Shown: piece after piece, positions 6,100 to 13,264 of the stretch
Numbering within the stretch: the first letter of the stretch is position 1
Layout: each line of letters begins with the position of its first letter
NCBI GenBank assembly: GCA_021814085.1
Contig: JAKAJA010000017.1
Location: 1-13,367, forward strand
DNA from: Acidobacteriota bacterium
Lineage (GTDB): Bacteria > Acidobacteriota > UBA4820 > DSQY01
Reading direction: 5' to 3'
Length of the DNA stretch: 13,367 bases
The notes under the pieces: model-generated
Database searches by the model: none
What the model was told of the DNA's origin: nothing
What the model saw: the letters and a program-made list of their open reading frames with translations, nothing else
Made by a program: the position numbers and the translations under genes

Positions 6100-6391
6100 C
6101 CCCGCCTTCGGAGTGTCCACCCTGGGGACCTCCCCCTGCTGGAGCACCGGCGATCTGCTTCCCCCGGATGAGGACGGGCCTGCGGGAGAGCAGCCAGAGG
6201 AAAATGACGAACGCCAGGAGACTGAGGGCCGCGGCCACGGCCGCCAGCGCCAGGAGCCGAGCCCTCGCCTCCCCGGCGGCTTCACCGGCTCCGAACCAGG
6301 AGCGGAGGGCTTCGAATGCGGGCAGACCCTCGAAAAGCATGTAGAGGGAAGCCAGGAGGGTCCTGATCAACTTGAGGAGAAGGTTGAGCAT
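6083..6391 (-). CDS. Small membrane protein, unknown function
   Basis: A 102-aa protein that I cannot assign. Residues 1-22 form a hydrophobic or amphipathic helix with few charges (MLNLLLKLIRTLLASLYMLF). A 25-residue core at about 45-69 is a strong membrane span ending in WLLSRRP, so by the positive-inside rule the basic end probably faces the cytoplasm. The tail (about 78-102) is Gly-rich and acidic (GGGPQGGHSEGGDE) and is probably disordered. A GGAGG sits eight bases before the ATG at 6391. The stop overlaps the rlpA start by up to 17 bases. Its place between lolA and rlpA suggests an envelope role, which is inference only. Confidence 0.68.
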   Translation of the reverse strand: MLNLLLKLIRTLLASLYMLFEGLPAFEALRSWFGAGEAAGEARARLLALAAVAAALSLLAFVIFLWLLSRRPVLIRGKQIAGAPAGGGPQGGHSEGGDEIHD

Positions 6392-6439
6392 GCGCGTGGC
6401 CTCCAGGGAGCTGGGCGGAAGGCCCTGAACCCAACCGCC

Positions 6440-7159
6440 TCAGCGCTGGAACGGCTCCTGGAGATCGAGCATCTGCCTGTGCACTTTGACCCCGGGAGGA
6501 ATGTCTACGGTGAAGGCGTTCGCGCCCAGCGTGGGGTTGTTCTCCCACTGCGTGAAGTCGAACCGGATGCTGTCGCCCTCCGCCTCCGCCACTTCGAACC
6601 CCTTCATGGTGCCGGTCTGCTCCTCCACCCAGAAATGGAGCGCGGCGATCTTGCGCTTCATCTTGGCCTTGGTGGGGACCAGGATCAGGTGAACGACACC
6701 GTTCTCCACCTCGGCCCACCGCACCTGGAACGACTCCTGGAGTTCCTTCACGGGCTGGCTGATGCCCAGGTAGCGGATGATGCGCGCCTGGTGGCGGCGG
6801 ATGTCCTGCACCACGACCTTCTTCTGCGCGGGGTTGTAAACCAGGAGGTCGCCGTCCTTCACGAGGAAGAAGAGCTTGGTGGGGGAGGTGTACTCGTAGA
6901 GGGCCGTGTCGGGCTTCCGCAGGACGAGGCGCCCCTTGAGGACCTGGGGCTGGCTGAGCATGCGGAAGGTGTTGGTCTGGACGAAGGACACCCGCAGGGT
7001 GGTGAGCCCCTTCTGGATCTGGTCCATCTTGGCCAGGAGAGCTTCAAGGCGGGGGTCGGTGGGCGGCGCGGGCTTCCGCGGGGGGTCGGCATCCTGCGCC
7101 CACAGTGCGGCGCACAGCAGGAGCAGGAGCGCGGCGACCAGGCGTTTTGCGCTAACCAT
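6440..7159 (-). CDS. LolA-like periplasmic outer-membrane lipoprotein carrier
   Basis: A 239-aa LolA-type protein. LolA takes mature lipoproteins from the LolCDE transporter and carries them across the periplasm to the outer membrane. The signal peptide (about 1-21, ending ALWA) is followed by a Pro-rich linker and then the open beta-barrel fold. Typical segments are the Leu-rich helix with VSFVQ (about 56-60), KGRLVLRKPDTALYEY (about 75-90), GDLLVYNP (about 103-110) and a C-terminal DFTQWENNPTL region. It is longer than E. coli LolA (about 200 aa) and lacks a lipobox, so it is soluble. The start overlaps the purH stop by 8 bases, indicating translational coupling. With rlpA and the small membrane protein it forms the envelope half of the operon, and the outer-membrane RlpA lipoprotein is a natural client. 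Confidence 0.85.
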   Translation of the reverse strand: MVSAKRLVAALLLLLCAALWAQDADPPRKPAPPTDPRLEALLAKMDQIQKGLTTLRVSFVQTNTFRMLSQPQVLKGRLVLRKPDTALYEYTSPTKLFFLVKDGDLLVYNPAQKKVVVQDIRRHQARIIRYLGISQPVKELQESFQVRWAEVENGVVHLILVPTKAKMKRKIAALHFWVEEQTGTMKGFEVAEAEGDSIRFDFTQWENNPTLGANAFTVDIPPGVKVHRQMLDLQEPFQR

Positions 7160-8720
7160 GTTTGAAGTGCCTCGCGCCGGAGAAGACCATGGCCAGGCCG
7201 AGCCTGTCGGCGGCGGCGATGACCTCCGCGTCCCGAATGCTCCCCCCGGGCTGGATCACGGCGGTCACACCCGCCTCGGCGAGCTGCTCGACGCTGTCCG
7301 GGAAGGGGAAGAACGCGTCCGAGGCGGCCGCCGTGCCTTTCGTGTCCTTGTAGGCCTTCATGCGGGCGAGCTTGGTGGAGTCCACGCGGCTCATCTGCCC
7401 CGCGCCCACGCCCACCGTGCCGGAGGCGTCGCACAGGATGATGGCGTTGCTCTTGACGTGCTTGCACACGACCCACGCCAGCTCGAGGGCTTCCATCTCC
7501 TCCTTCCCGGGCTTCCGCTTCGTGACCACCTTGCGCTCCTCGGGGAGGCCGGGAAAATCCTGGGTCTGGGCGAGCATGCCGCCCCAGACGCGCTTGTAGT
7601 CCCAGCCCGGATAGGGGTCCTGGTCCTTCAGTTCGATGACCCTCAGGTTCTTCTTCCTCCCGAAGATCTCCAGGGCCTTGGCGTCGAAGGCCGGGGCGAC
7701 CACGATTTCGAGGAAGATGTCCGCGAGGGCCTGGGCTGCTTCGCCGTCGCAGGGGGTGTTGAAGGCCACGATGCCGCCGTAGGCCGAGAGGGGGTCCGTC
7801 AGGAGGGCCCTCCGGACGGCCTCCGCCGCATCCCTGCCCACGCCGGCCCCGCACGGATTCGTGTGCTTGATGATGGCGCAGCCGTGCCGCGGCATTTCGC
7901 ACGCCAGGCCCCACGCCCCCTGGAGGTCGAGGATGTTGTTGAAGGAGAGCTCCTTGCCCTGGAGCTGCTTGAGCGCCCCGAGGAAGCGGTCGCCGTCCCT
8001 GTAGAAGGCGGCCTCCTGCTGGGGGTTCTCCCCGTACCGGAGGTCCTGGGCCTTGTGGAAGAAGAGGGGCAGGAACTCGGGGAAGGTCCCCTCCTCCTTG
8101 ACCAGGTCGCTGCCGTCCACCATGACATTGCTCAGGTACCGGGCGATGGCCCCGTCGTACTGCGCCGTCCGCTGGAAGGCCTTGGCGGCGAGGCGCCGGC
8201 GCGTGCCGCCCGTGACGCCGCCCTCCTTCTCCACCTCGGCCATGATCCCCGCGTAATCCGCGGGGTCCACGACCACCGTCACCGACTCGAAGTTCTTTGA
8301 GGCCGACCGGACCATGGAGGGGCCGCCGATGTCGATGTTCTCCACCGCCTCGGGGATGGCCGCTCCGGGGTTGGCCACCACGGACTCGAAGGGGTAGAGG
8401 TTGACCACGACGAGGTCGATGGGCGCGCCCCCCAGGCGCTCCAGGTCGCTCAGGTGCGAGGCCTCGCTCCGGCGTGCGAGGATGCCCCCGTGGACGCGCG
8501 GATGCAAGGTCTTCACGCGGCCTTCCATGACCTCGGGGGAGCCCGTGTACTCGGAAACATCCTTCACCGCGACGCCTTGGTCCCGCAGGAGCTTGGCGGT
8601 GCCGCCCGTGGAGAGGATCTCCACCCCGCGCCCCGCCAGGAAGCGCGCGAAATCCACGAGATGGTCCTTGCGGGAGACCGAGACGAGGGCGCGGTGGATG
8701 GCCGTGGTCTTCATGTCCAT
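7152..8720 (-). CDS. purH: Bifunctional AICAR transformylase / IMP cyclohydrolase
   Basis: A 522-aa enzyme catalysing the last two steps of de novo purine synthesis: AICAR to FAICAR using 10-formyltetrahydrofolate, then FAICAR to IMP. The N-terminal MGS-like cyclohydrolase domain (about 8-130) shows STGGT (37-41) and KTLHPRVHGG (70-79). The C-terminal transformylase domain shows RYGENPQQ (228-235), the catalytic Lys285-His286 pair in KHTNPCG, DPLSAYGG (309-316), KHVKSNAI and the C-terminal RHFKHG. Length and motifs are complete. Of two possible ATGs I choose 8720, which has AGGAG six bases upstream; the open frame to 8873 has no homology. It follows an unknown exported-protein gene and overlaps lolA by 8 bases. 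Confidence 0.96.
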   Translation of the reverse strand: MDMKTTAIHRALVSVSRKDHLVDFARFLAGRGVEILSTGGTAKLLRDQGVAVKDVSEYTGSPEVMEGRVKTLHPRVHGGILARRSEASHLSDLERLGGAPIDLVVVNLYPFESVVANPGAAIPEAVENIDIGGPSMVRSASKNFESVTVVVDPADYAGIMAEVEKEGGVTGGTRRRLAAKAFQRTAQYDGAIARYLSNVMVDGSDLVKEEGTFPEFLPLFFHKAQDLRYGENPQQEAAFYRDGDRFLGALKQLQGKELSFNNILDLQGAWGLACEMPRHGCAIIKHTNPCGAGVGRDAAEAVRRALLTDPLSAYGGIVAFNTPCDGEAAQALADIFLEIVVAPAFDAKALEIFGRKKNLRVIELKDQDPYPGWDYKRVWGGMLAQTQDFPGLPEERKVVTKRKPGKEEMEALELAWVVCKHVKSNAIILCDASGTVGVGAGQMSRVDSTKLARMKAYKDTKGTAAASDAFFPFPDSVEQLAEAGVTAVIQPGGSIRDAEVIAAADRLGLAMVFSGARHFKHG

Positions 8721-8740
8721 ACTTCGCTCCTGATCAAAGG

Positions 8741-8768
8741 GCGGCGGAGGCCGGTGGTCGGCCGCCGC
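8741..8768 (-). other. GC hairpin in the purH leader
   Basis: A 7-bp perfect stem (GCGGCGG at 8741-8747, CCGCCGC at 8762-8768) with a 14-base loop lies in the 56-base gap before purH and ends about 9 bases upstream of its ribosome binding site. It may be an attenuator, a processing stem or chance in GC-rich DNA. It does not resemble a purine riboswitch, which would need a longer three-way junction. Confidence 0.25.
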
Positions 8769-8776
8769 GGGGTGGT

Positions 8777-9625
8777 TCAGTGGACGGCGTCCCCTTCTCC
8801 CGCCTTGCCGGCGGGCCGGTAGTAGGGGGTGGCCGAGAGATCCCCATCCATGGCCTGCCAGACCTGGAGCCACGCCTTGGCCGCGTCCGAGACGGCGTGG
8901 GAGAGGATCACCTGCGCCACGCCGAAGGCGTTGGAGCGGTCGTCGAAAGTCTCCGAGGCGACGCGGGTCCCAGAAGGGAAATAGCAGAAGAGGACCCCCT
9001 CGCGGTACCGGGCCTCGCGGCCCTGCCGCTCAGCGAGGTAGGCCTTCAGGTTCCCCTTCAAGGGGGGCGCGTCGTACCCGTCGAAGGAGAAGACCATGAG
9101 GGGCAGCTTGCGTTCCACGTACCGGAAGTAGTCCTCCCGCACCTCGAAGGCGCGCCTGTCGTCCCCCCGAGCGAGCGGGTCGTTGGCCGCGAAAACGAGC
9201 CCCGCCAGCCTGCCGAAATGGTAGGCGAGGACGGGGAGCGGGACCTGGCCGGAGGGCAGCCCCGGAATTCCCGCGAACTCCTTTTGCGCCTCCGCCAGCA
9301 GCTCCTCCGGCGGGGTGGAACCTTGGGACTCCAGGGCCTCGGATACACCCCTCTCGAGCTGGTCCCGGTTGGCCAGGAGGACGGCGCGCAGGGAGGGGGG
9401 CGCCAGCCGCAGCGTCACGTCGGTCATGCGCTTTACGGTGGCGGGGCCGTATGTGGCCGCCAGGAGAGGGGTCGATCCCGCCAGCACGGCCGTGGCCAGA
9501 AAGATCCAAACGAGCTTCGGGATCGCGAGCCGGAGGACCGGGGAGGTATTGAACCGGTGACCGGCACCGAGCCGGGGGGCCGGGAGGCCGGTGAGCCCGT
9601 GAAAACAAGCGACGATCTTCTTCAC
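8777..9625 (-). CDS. Exported or membrane-anchored protein, unknown function
   Basis: I do not recognise this protein (282 aa from the GTG at 9625). A basic N-terminal segment is followed by a strong hydrophobic stretch (about 38-57, VWIFLATAVLAG...LLAA), acting as signal peptide or anchor. The mature part is mostly helical, with segments PVLAYHFGRLAGLVFAANDP (131-150), ERKLPLMVFSFDGYD and SNAFGVAQVILSHAVSDAAKAW. The scattered His and Asp in helices faintly recall zinc-dependent phospholipase C or S1/P1 nuclease folds, but I see no convincing motif set. The frame opens at a GTG at 9685 without a ribosome binding site. The GTG at 9625 has GGAG six bases upstream and begins VKKIVACF, so I prefer it. 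It lies between icd and purH on the same strand. Confidence 0.65.
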   Translation of the reverse strand: MKKIVACFHGLTGLPAPRLGAGHRFNTSPVLRLAIPKLVWIFLATAVLAGSTPLLAATYGPATVKRMTDVTLRLAPPSLRAVLLANRDQLERGVSEALESQGSTPPEELLAEAQKEFAGIPGLPSGQVPLPVLAYHFGRLAGLVFAANDPLARGDDRRAFEVREDYFRYVERKLPLMVFSFDGYDAPPLKGNLKAYLAERQGREARYREGVLFCYFPSGTRVASETFDDRSNAFGVAQVILSHAVSDAAKAWLQVWQAMDGDLSATPYYRPAGKAGEGDAVH

Positions 9626-9628
9626 GGC

Positions 9629-9658
9629 CTTCTCCGACTCTCCCTTCCCCGACTCTCC
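9629..9658. repeat. 15-bp tandem duplication (site D)
   Basis: Two adjacent 15-bp copies, CTTCTCCGACTCTCC (9629-9643) and CTTCCCCGACTCTCC (9644-9658), differ at one base. On the minus strand they read GGAGAGTCGGRGAAG and resemble the heptamer units of site B. They lie in the gap after icd if the next gene starts at 9625, and supply that gene's ribosome binding site. Confidence 0.6.
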
Positions 9659-9713
9659 GGCTCGTGTGCCGACCAGGGAAATCACGCTTCTATCCGAGGC
9701 GCGGCCGAAGCCA

Positions 9714-11129
9714 TCACGCTCTCATGTGGGAAATGATGGCGTCGCCGAACTCGGAGCACTTGAGCTCCTTCACGTCCTTGTGGCCCTCGTGCTTCATGAG
9801 GCGGGCGAAGTCGTAGGTGACGGTGTGGGCGGCGATGGAGGCCTCGATCCCCTTGACGAGCAGGTCGGCCGCCTCGATCCACCCCAGGTGGCGGAACATC
9901 ATCTCGCCCGAGAGGATGACGGAGCCGGGATTCACCTTGTCCAGGTTGGCGTACTTGGGCGCCGTGCCGTGCGTGGCTTCGAAGATGGCATGGCCCGACA
10001 CGTAGTTGATGTTCCCGCCGGGGGCGATGCCGATGCCGCCCACCTGGGCGGCCAGGGCGTCGGAGAGATAGTCGCCGTTCAGGTTCAGGGTTGCGATGAC
10101 GTCGAACTCGTCCGCCCGCGTGAGGGTCTGCTGGAGGGTGATGTCGGCGATGGTGTCCTTCAGCATGAGCTTGGACTTCCACTTGCCGTCGCCGTGGGTG
10201 GGCCCCAGCTTGAGGGTATCCGCCACCTCCTGGATGATCTCGGCCCTCTTGTCGGGCGCGAACATGTCCAGGCCGGGCTCGATCATCCGGGCGTTCTCCT
10301 CGTCGCTCAGCGCCGGGTTGGCCTCCTTGTTGCCAAGGATCCAGCTCTCGCGGATCGTCACGGTCTCGCCCCGGAATTCCTTCGCTCCCACCTCGTAGCC
10401 CCAGTCCTTGAAGGCGCCCTCGGTGAACTTCATGATGTTGCCCTTGTGCGTGAAGTTCACGCTCTTGCGGTGGTTCTTGAGGGCATATTGGATGGCGGCG
10501 CGGCAGAGGCGCTTGGAGCCTTCTTCGGAGACGGGCTTGATGCCGATGCCTGAGGACCCGGGGAACCGGATCTTCTTGACGCCCATGTCGTTGATGAGGA
10601 AGTCGAGGACCTTCTTGACTTCGGGGCTGTAGGCCTTCCACTCGATGCCGGCGTAGATGTCCTCGGTGTTCTCCCTGAAGATCACCATGTCGACTTTCTC
10701 GGGGGCCTTGACGGGGCTGGGCACGCCCTTGAAGTATTTCACGGGGCGAAGGCAGACGTAGAGGTCCAGAAGCTGTCGCAGGGCCACGTTGAGGGACCGG
10801 ATGCCGCCCCCGATGGGCGTGGTGAGGGGGCCTTTGATGCCCACGAGGTAGGTCTTGAAGGCTTCCACCGTGTCGTCGGGCAGCCACTCGCCAAAGGTGT
10901 GGAAGGCCTTTTCGCCGGCGTAGACCTCCATCCAGGCGATCTTCTTCTTGCCCCCGTAAGCTTTCTCCACGGCGGCGTCCAGGACGCGCTGGGAGGCCCG
11001 CCAGATGTCGGGACCCGTGCCGTCTCCCTCGATGAAGGGCAGGATGGGGTTGTCGGGGACATGGAGCACGCCGTCCTTCATCTGGACGGGGGTACCATTG
11101 GTAGGCGGAGTCAGGTTCTTGAAAGTCAT
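9714..11129 (-). CDS. icd: NADP-dependent isocitrate dehydrogenase
   Basis: A 471-aa TCA-cycle enzyme converting isocitrate to 2-oxoglutarate and CO2 with NADP+. Residues correspond to E. coli Icd: substrate contacts Ser112, Asn114, Arg118, Arg128, Arg152 and Lys229, metal ligands Asp353 and Asp357 (NGDYLSDALAAQ), and the NADP-selecting set Lys392, Tyr393, Tyr439 and Arg443 (HGTAPKYA, TVTYDFARL). It is therefore active and NADP-specific. It carries about 47 extra residues between roughly 255 and 325 relative to E. coli (416 aa), as in the longer cyanobacterial-type enzymes. Ser112 matches the serine phosphorylated by AceK in E. coli, but no aceK is here. The ATG at 11129 has GAGGAGAG upstream. 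It is the first gene of the minus-strand run and is driven by a good promoter at 11258-11287. Confidence 0.96.
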   Translation of the reverse strand: MTFKNLTPPTNGTPVQMKDGVLHVPDNPILPFIEGDGTGPDIWRASQRVLDAAVEKAYGGKKKIAWMEVYAGEKAFHTFGEWLPDDTVEAFKTYLVGIKGPLTTPIGGGIRSLNVALRQLLDLYVCLRPVKYFKGVPSPVKAPEKVDMVIFRENTEDIYAGIEWKAYSPEVKKVLDFLINDMGVKKIRFPGSSGIGIKPVSEEGSKRLCRAAIQYALKNHRKSVNFTHKGNIMKFTEGAFKDWGYEVGAKEFRGETVTIRESWILGNKEANPALSDEENARMIEPGLDMFAPDKRAEIIQEVADTLKLGPTHGDGKWKSKLMLKDTIADITLQQTLTRADEFDVIATLNLNGDYLSDALAAQVGGIGIAPGGNINYVSGHAIFEATHGTAPKYANLDKVNPGSVILSGEMMFRHLGWIEAADLLVKGIEASIAAHTVTYDFARLMKHEGHKDVKELKCSEFGDAIISHMRA

Positions 11130-11257
11130 GACGGGCTCTCCTCTCAGTCGCGTTCAGCTACGGTCATTTCCGCCGGGCAGACTGCCTCAATGCATTTGTT
11201 CAGCGGCCCGGACGCGGTCCTCGCGGAAGACCGGCGCCCGCGGTCTCCAGACAGGTT

Positions 11258-11287
11258 AGTATATCCGGCGGGGCAGACAACGGTCAA
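11258..11287 (-). promoter_or_regulatory. Sigma70-type promoter of icd and the downstream run
   Basis: On the minus strand there is TTGACC (11287-11282), an 18-base spacer, then TATACT (11263-11258). Each hexamer matches five of six consensus bases. Transcription from about 11251 gives a leader of about 120 bases before the icd ATG. That leader contains a hairpin (GGTCTTC/GAGGACC, 11216-11232) that could affect expression. No other clear promoter is seen further along the run. Confidence 0.62.
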
Positions 11288-11302
11288 CGAGCCGCGGTGC
11301 TG

Positions 11303-11332
11303 TTGCCAAACAAAGCGCAGGGGACTTAATAT
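11303..11332 (+). promoter_or_regulatory. Promoter candidate for the PilB/GspE-like gene
   Basis: TTGCCA (11303-11308, five of six), an 18-base spacer and TAATAT (11327-11332, four of six) precede the TTG start at 11354. The expected start point near 11339 leaves a leader of about 15 bases holding the ribosome binding site AGGAG (11343-11347). The -35 box lies only 15 bases from the divergent icd -35 box, so the two promoters may compete or share a regulator. Confidence 0.45.
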
Positions 11333-11353
11333 GGTGGGTGATAGGAGCCCAGA

Positions 11354-13207
11354 TTGAACGATTACCAGATCCAGTGCTGGAACTGTCTGGGTGAGTTCGA
11401 GGCCACCTCGGCGGTATGGTGCTCGTGCAACCCCAACCGCCCCACGAAGGTGTGCCCCTTTTGCCTCCAGTGTTTCTGCATCGCCCCCGAGACCTACCAC
11501 GCCAAATTCTGGGCCTCGGCGCCCCAGGACCTCATCCTCGACCGGGAGATGCTCACCAAGGCACGGGGGCCCCTCGGCGAAGCCCTCGTCATGGCCCACG
11601 CCATCACGTCCGACCAGCTCCTCCTGGCGCTGAAACATCAGAAGAAGCTGGGCGGGCGACTCGGGGAGATCCTCGTCGAACTCGGTTTTCTGACCCAGGA
11701 AACCCTCGCCGCATTCCTGGAACGCCACCGTCCCGTCATGAACCTCTCTCTCAGGGAGATCACCCTCGACCCCATGCTCATCTCCTCCGTAGGGGCCGAG
11801 GAATGCCACCGGCGAATGGTCGTGCCCGTGAGCAAGGAGAAGCTCACGACGAAGGAGCTCCTGACCCTCGCCATGGCCAACCCGAGCGACGGGGAGGCCA
11901 TCGAGTACATTCAGAACCTCACGGGGTGCCAGATCCTCCCCGTCCGCGCCACGCGCGAGGAGGTGGAGGAGGCCCTCGCACCCTTCCTCGCCGGCGTCCC
12001 CGATTCGGCCAGGCCCGATCCCGTCCCGCAGACCAAGGAGGTGGACCCCTCGGCCCAGGCCGCCACCGAGCTCGTTCGGAAAGCGCTCGGGCGCGGCGCC
12101 TCGGACCTTTACCTGGAACCCAAGGAAGACGAGGTCTCGGTGCACCTCCGCATCGACGGCAGCCTATACCGGGCCAAGTCCTTGGACAGCGACCTGCAGG
12201 AGGGGATCACCAAGGAGATCAAGCGCCTCCTCCGCCTCGACACCCTCGTTTCGGACCGGCCCCAGGAGGGACGGGTCGTCATGCGTTCGGGCGATCATCG
12301 ATACGAGGTCATCGCCCATTGTCTCCCCACCCGGTTCGGAGAGAACCTCTCCATGAAGTTCATCAACCGGGACACCTTCCTCAAGACCTTCGACCAGTTG
12401 GGCATCCCCGCCGAGGACCAGAAGCTCCTTCGGGCGGCCCTCACGGCCCAGCGGGGCCTCATCCTGGTCACGGCCCCCCTCTTCCACGGCTCCACCACGA
12501 CCCTCTACGCCATCATGAACGACCTGGCTTCCGACGGCCGGCGGAAGGTCATGAGCATCGAGGCGCAGAGCGTCTGCCCCGTCCCCAACGTGTCCCAGGT
12601 ATCCCTGGGGGAGAACAAGGACAGCGAAGCCACCATGACGACCCTGAAGGCGCTCGGGAACATCCAGCCCGACGTGTGCATCCTCGGGGACATCCTCGAC
12701 TCGCCCACCATGGCCGCGTCCATTCCCAAGTTCGCGAGCCAGATGCTGGTCATCGCAACCCTCGAGGCCAGCCGAACCGTGGCCAGCGTGCACGCACTCC
12801 TCAGCCTGGGCATCCTGCCCGCGGACCTGGCCCAACACCTCCTTCTCGTCCTGAACCAGCGCCTCGTCCGACGGATCTGCCCGAGTTGCAGCCAGCCCAC
12901 GGGGTTGTCGGAACGTTCCCTGCGCCTCATGGGGCTCACGGCCGACGAAGCTGGCCTCCTCACCAACGTGTCTCAGGGCCAGGGCTGCCCCGAGTGCGCC
13001 AACATCGGCTACAAGGGGCGCATCTCGCTTTACGAGACGCTCTCTCCATCGGCGACCTTCAGGCGGGCGCTGGCTCGCAACGCCGGAGACCGCGTCCTGG
13101 AGCGGGAGGCGGTGAAGGGTGGCATGGACCCCCTCAGGGCCTACGCCATCAAAGCCGTCCAGGCGGGGCTCACGACAATCGAAGAATTCCAGAAGGGGAA
13201 CTTCTGA
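11354..13207 (+). CDS. Degenerate PilB/GspE-like protein (likely pseudo-ATPase) with Cys-rich N-terminus
   Basis: A 617-aa relative of the type IV pilus/type II secretion motor ATPases, with its active site eroded. Residues 8-42 hold eight cysteines (8, 11, 23, 25, 34, 37, 40, 42), a probable zinc module. About 72-215 is an MshEN-like domain with two repeats: RLGEILVELGFLT (102-114) is well kept, while the first copy (73-85) has lost Arg and Gly. In the ATPase domain, the Walker A stretch (372-384) reads TAPLFHGSTTTL, with Ser380 for Lys. The Walker B region (443-449) is ILGDILD, Asp for Glu and Leu for Arg. The His box has ATLEASRT for STLHTNDA. The Asp box is DLYLEP. The tetracysteine zinc motif is intact (Cys509, 512, 545, 548), as is GRISLYE. 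The start is a TTG with AGGAG six bases upstream. It may be a regulatory or structural partner of a true motor, possibly c-di-GMP responsive. No pilus genes flank it. Confidence 0.88.
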   Translation: MNDYQIQCWNCLGEFEATSAVWCSCNPNRPTKVCPFCLQCFCIAPETYHAKFWASAPQDLILDREMLTKARGPLGEALVMAHAITSDQLLLALKHQKKLGGRLGEILVELGFLTQETLAAFLERHRPVMNLSLREITLDPMLISSVGAEECHRRMVVPVSKEKLTTKELLTLAMANPSDGEAIEYIQNLTGCQILPVRATREEVEEALAPFLAGVPDSARPDPVPQTKEVDPSAQAATELVRKALGRGASDLYLEPKEDEVSVHLRIDGSLYRAKSLDSDLQEGITKEIKRLLRLDTLVSDRPQEGRVVMRSGDHRYEVIAHCLPTRFGENLSMKFINRDTFLKTFDQLGIPAEDQKLLRAALTAQRGLILVTAPLFHGSTTTLYAIMNDLASDGRRKVMSIEAQSVCPVPNVSQVSLGENKDSEATMTTLKALGNIQPDVCILGDILDSPTMAASIPKFASQMLVIATLEASRTVASVHALLSLGILPADLAQHLLLVLNQRLVRRICPSCSQPTGLSERSLRLMGLTADEAGLLTNVSQGQGCPECANIGYKGRISLYETLSPSATFRRALARNAGDRVLEREAVKGGMDPLRAYAIKAVQAGLTTIEEFQKGNF

Positions 13208-13208
13208 G

Positions 13209-13243
13209 GCTGAAAGCTGTCAGCTGTCAGCTGTCAGCCTGAG
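13209..13243. repeat. 7-bp tandem repeat (site C)
   Basis: Five consecutive heptamers (GCTGAAA, three of GCTGTCA, then a degenerate one) begin one base after the stop codon of the PilB/GspE-like gene. CAGCTG is itself palindromic, so the array can self-pair. No matching reverse-complement arm appears before the next ATG at 13265, unlike sites A and B. No ribosome binding site or promoter role is evident. Confidence 0.75.
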
Positions 13244-13264
13244 TAGGCCCGCGAGGACGACCCC

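Noticed and set aside
5780..7165. A 461-aa plus-strand open frame
   Set aside because: It lies antisense across rlpA, the small membrane protein and lolA, all of which have family motifs or signal peptides and ribosome binding sites. The product is Gly/Glu/His-rich with no domain, as expected from GC-rich third-position bias.
6906..8300. A 464-aa plus-strand open frame
   Set aside because: Antisense to lolA and purH. The purH motifs on the minus strand are unambiguous and this product has no recognisable family.
8721..8873. 51-residue N-terminal extension of PurH
   Set aside because: Pro/Arg-rich with no homology, overlaps the upstream gene, and the ATG at 8720 has a proper ribosome binding site.
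8780..9736. A 318-aa plus-strand open frame opposite the exported protein
   Set aside because: Its product lacks a signal or a domain and runs into the end of icd. The minus-strand frame has a signal-like segment and continues the operon.
11144..12145. A 333-aa minus-strand open frame (and another at 12164-12838)
   Set aside because: Antisense to the PilB/GspE-like gene, which has clear domains. It is low-complexity Gly/Glu/Leu sequence without motifs.
11354..13207. Pseudogene interpretation of the PilB/GspE-like gene
   Set aside because: The 617-codon frame is uninterrupted, has a ribosome binding site and promoter-like boxes, and keeps its structural cysteines. Selective loss of catalytic residues fits a pseudo-enzyme better than a decaying gene.
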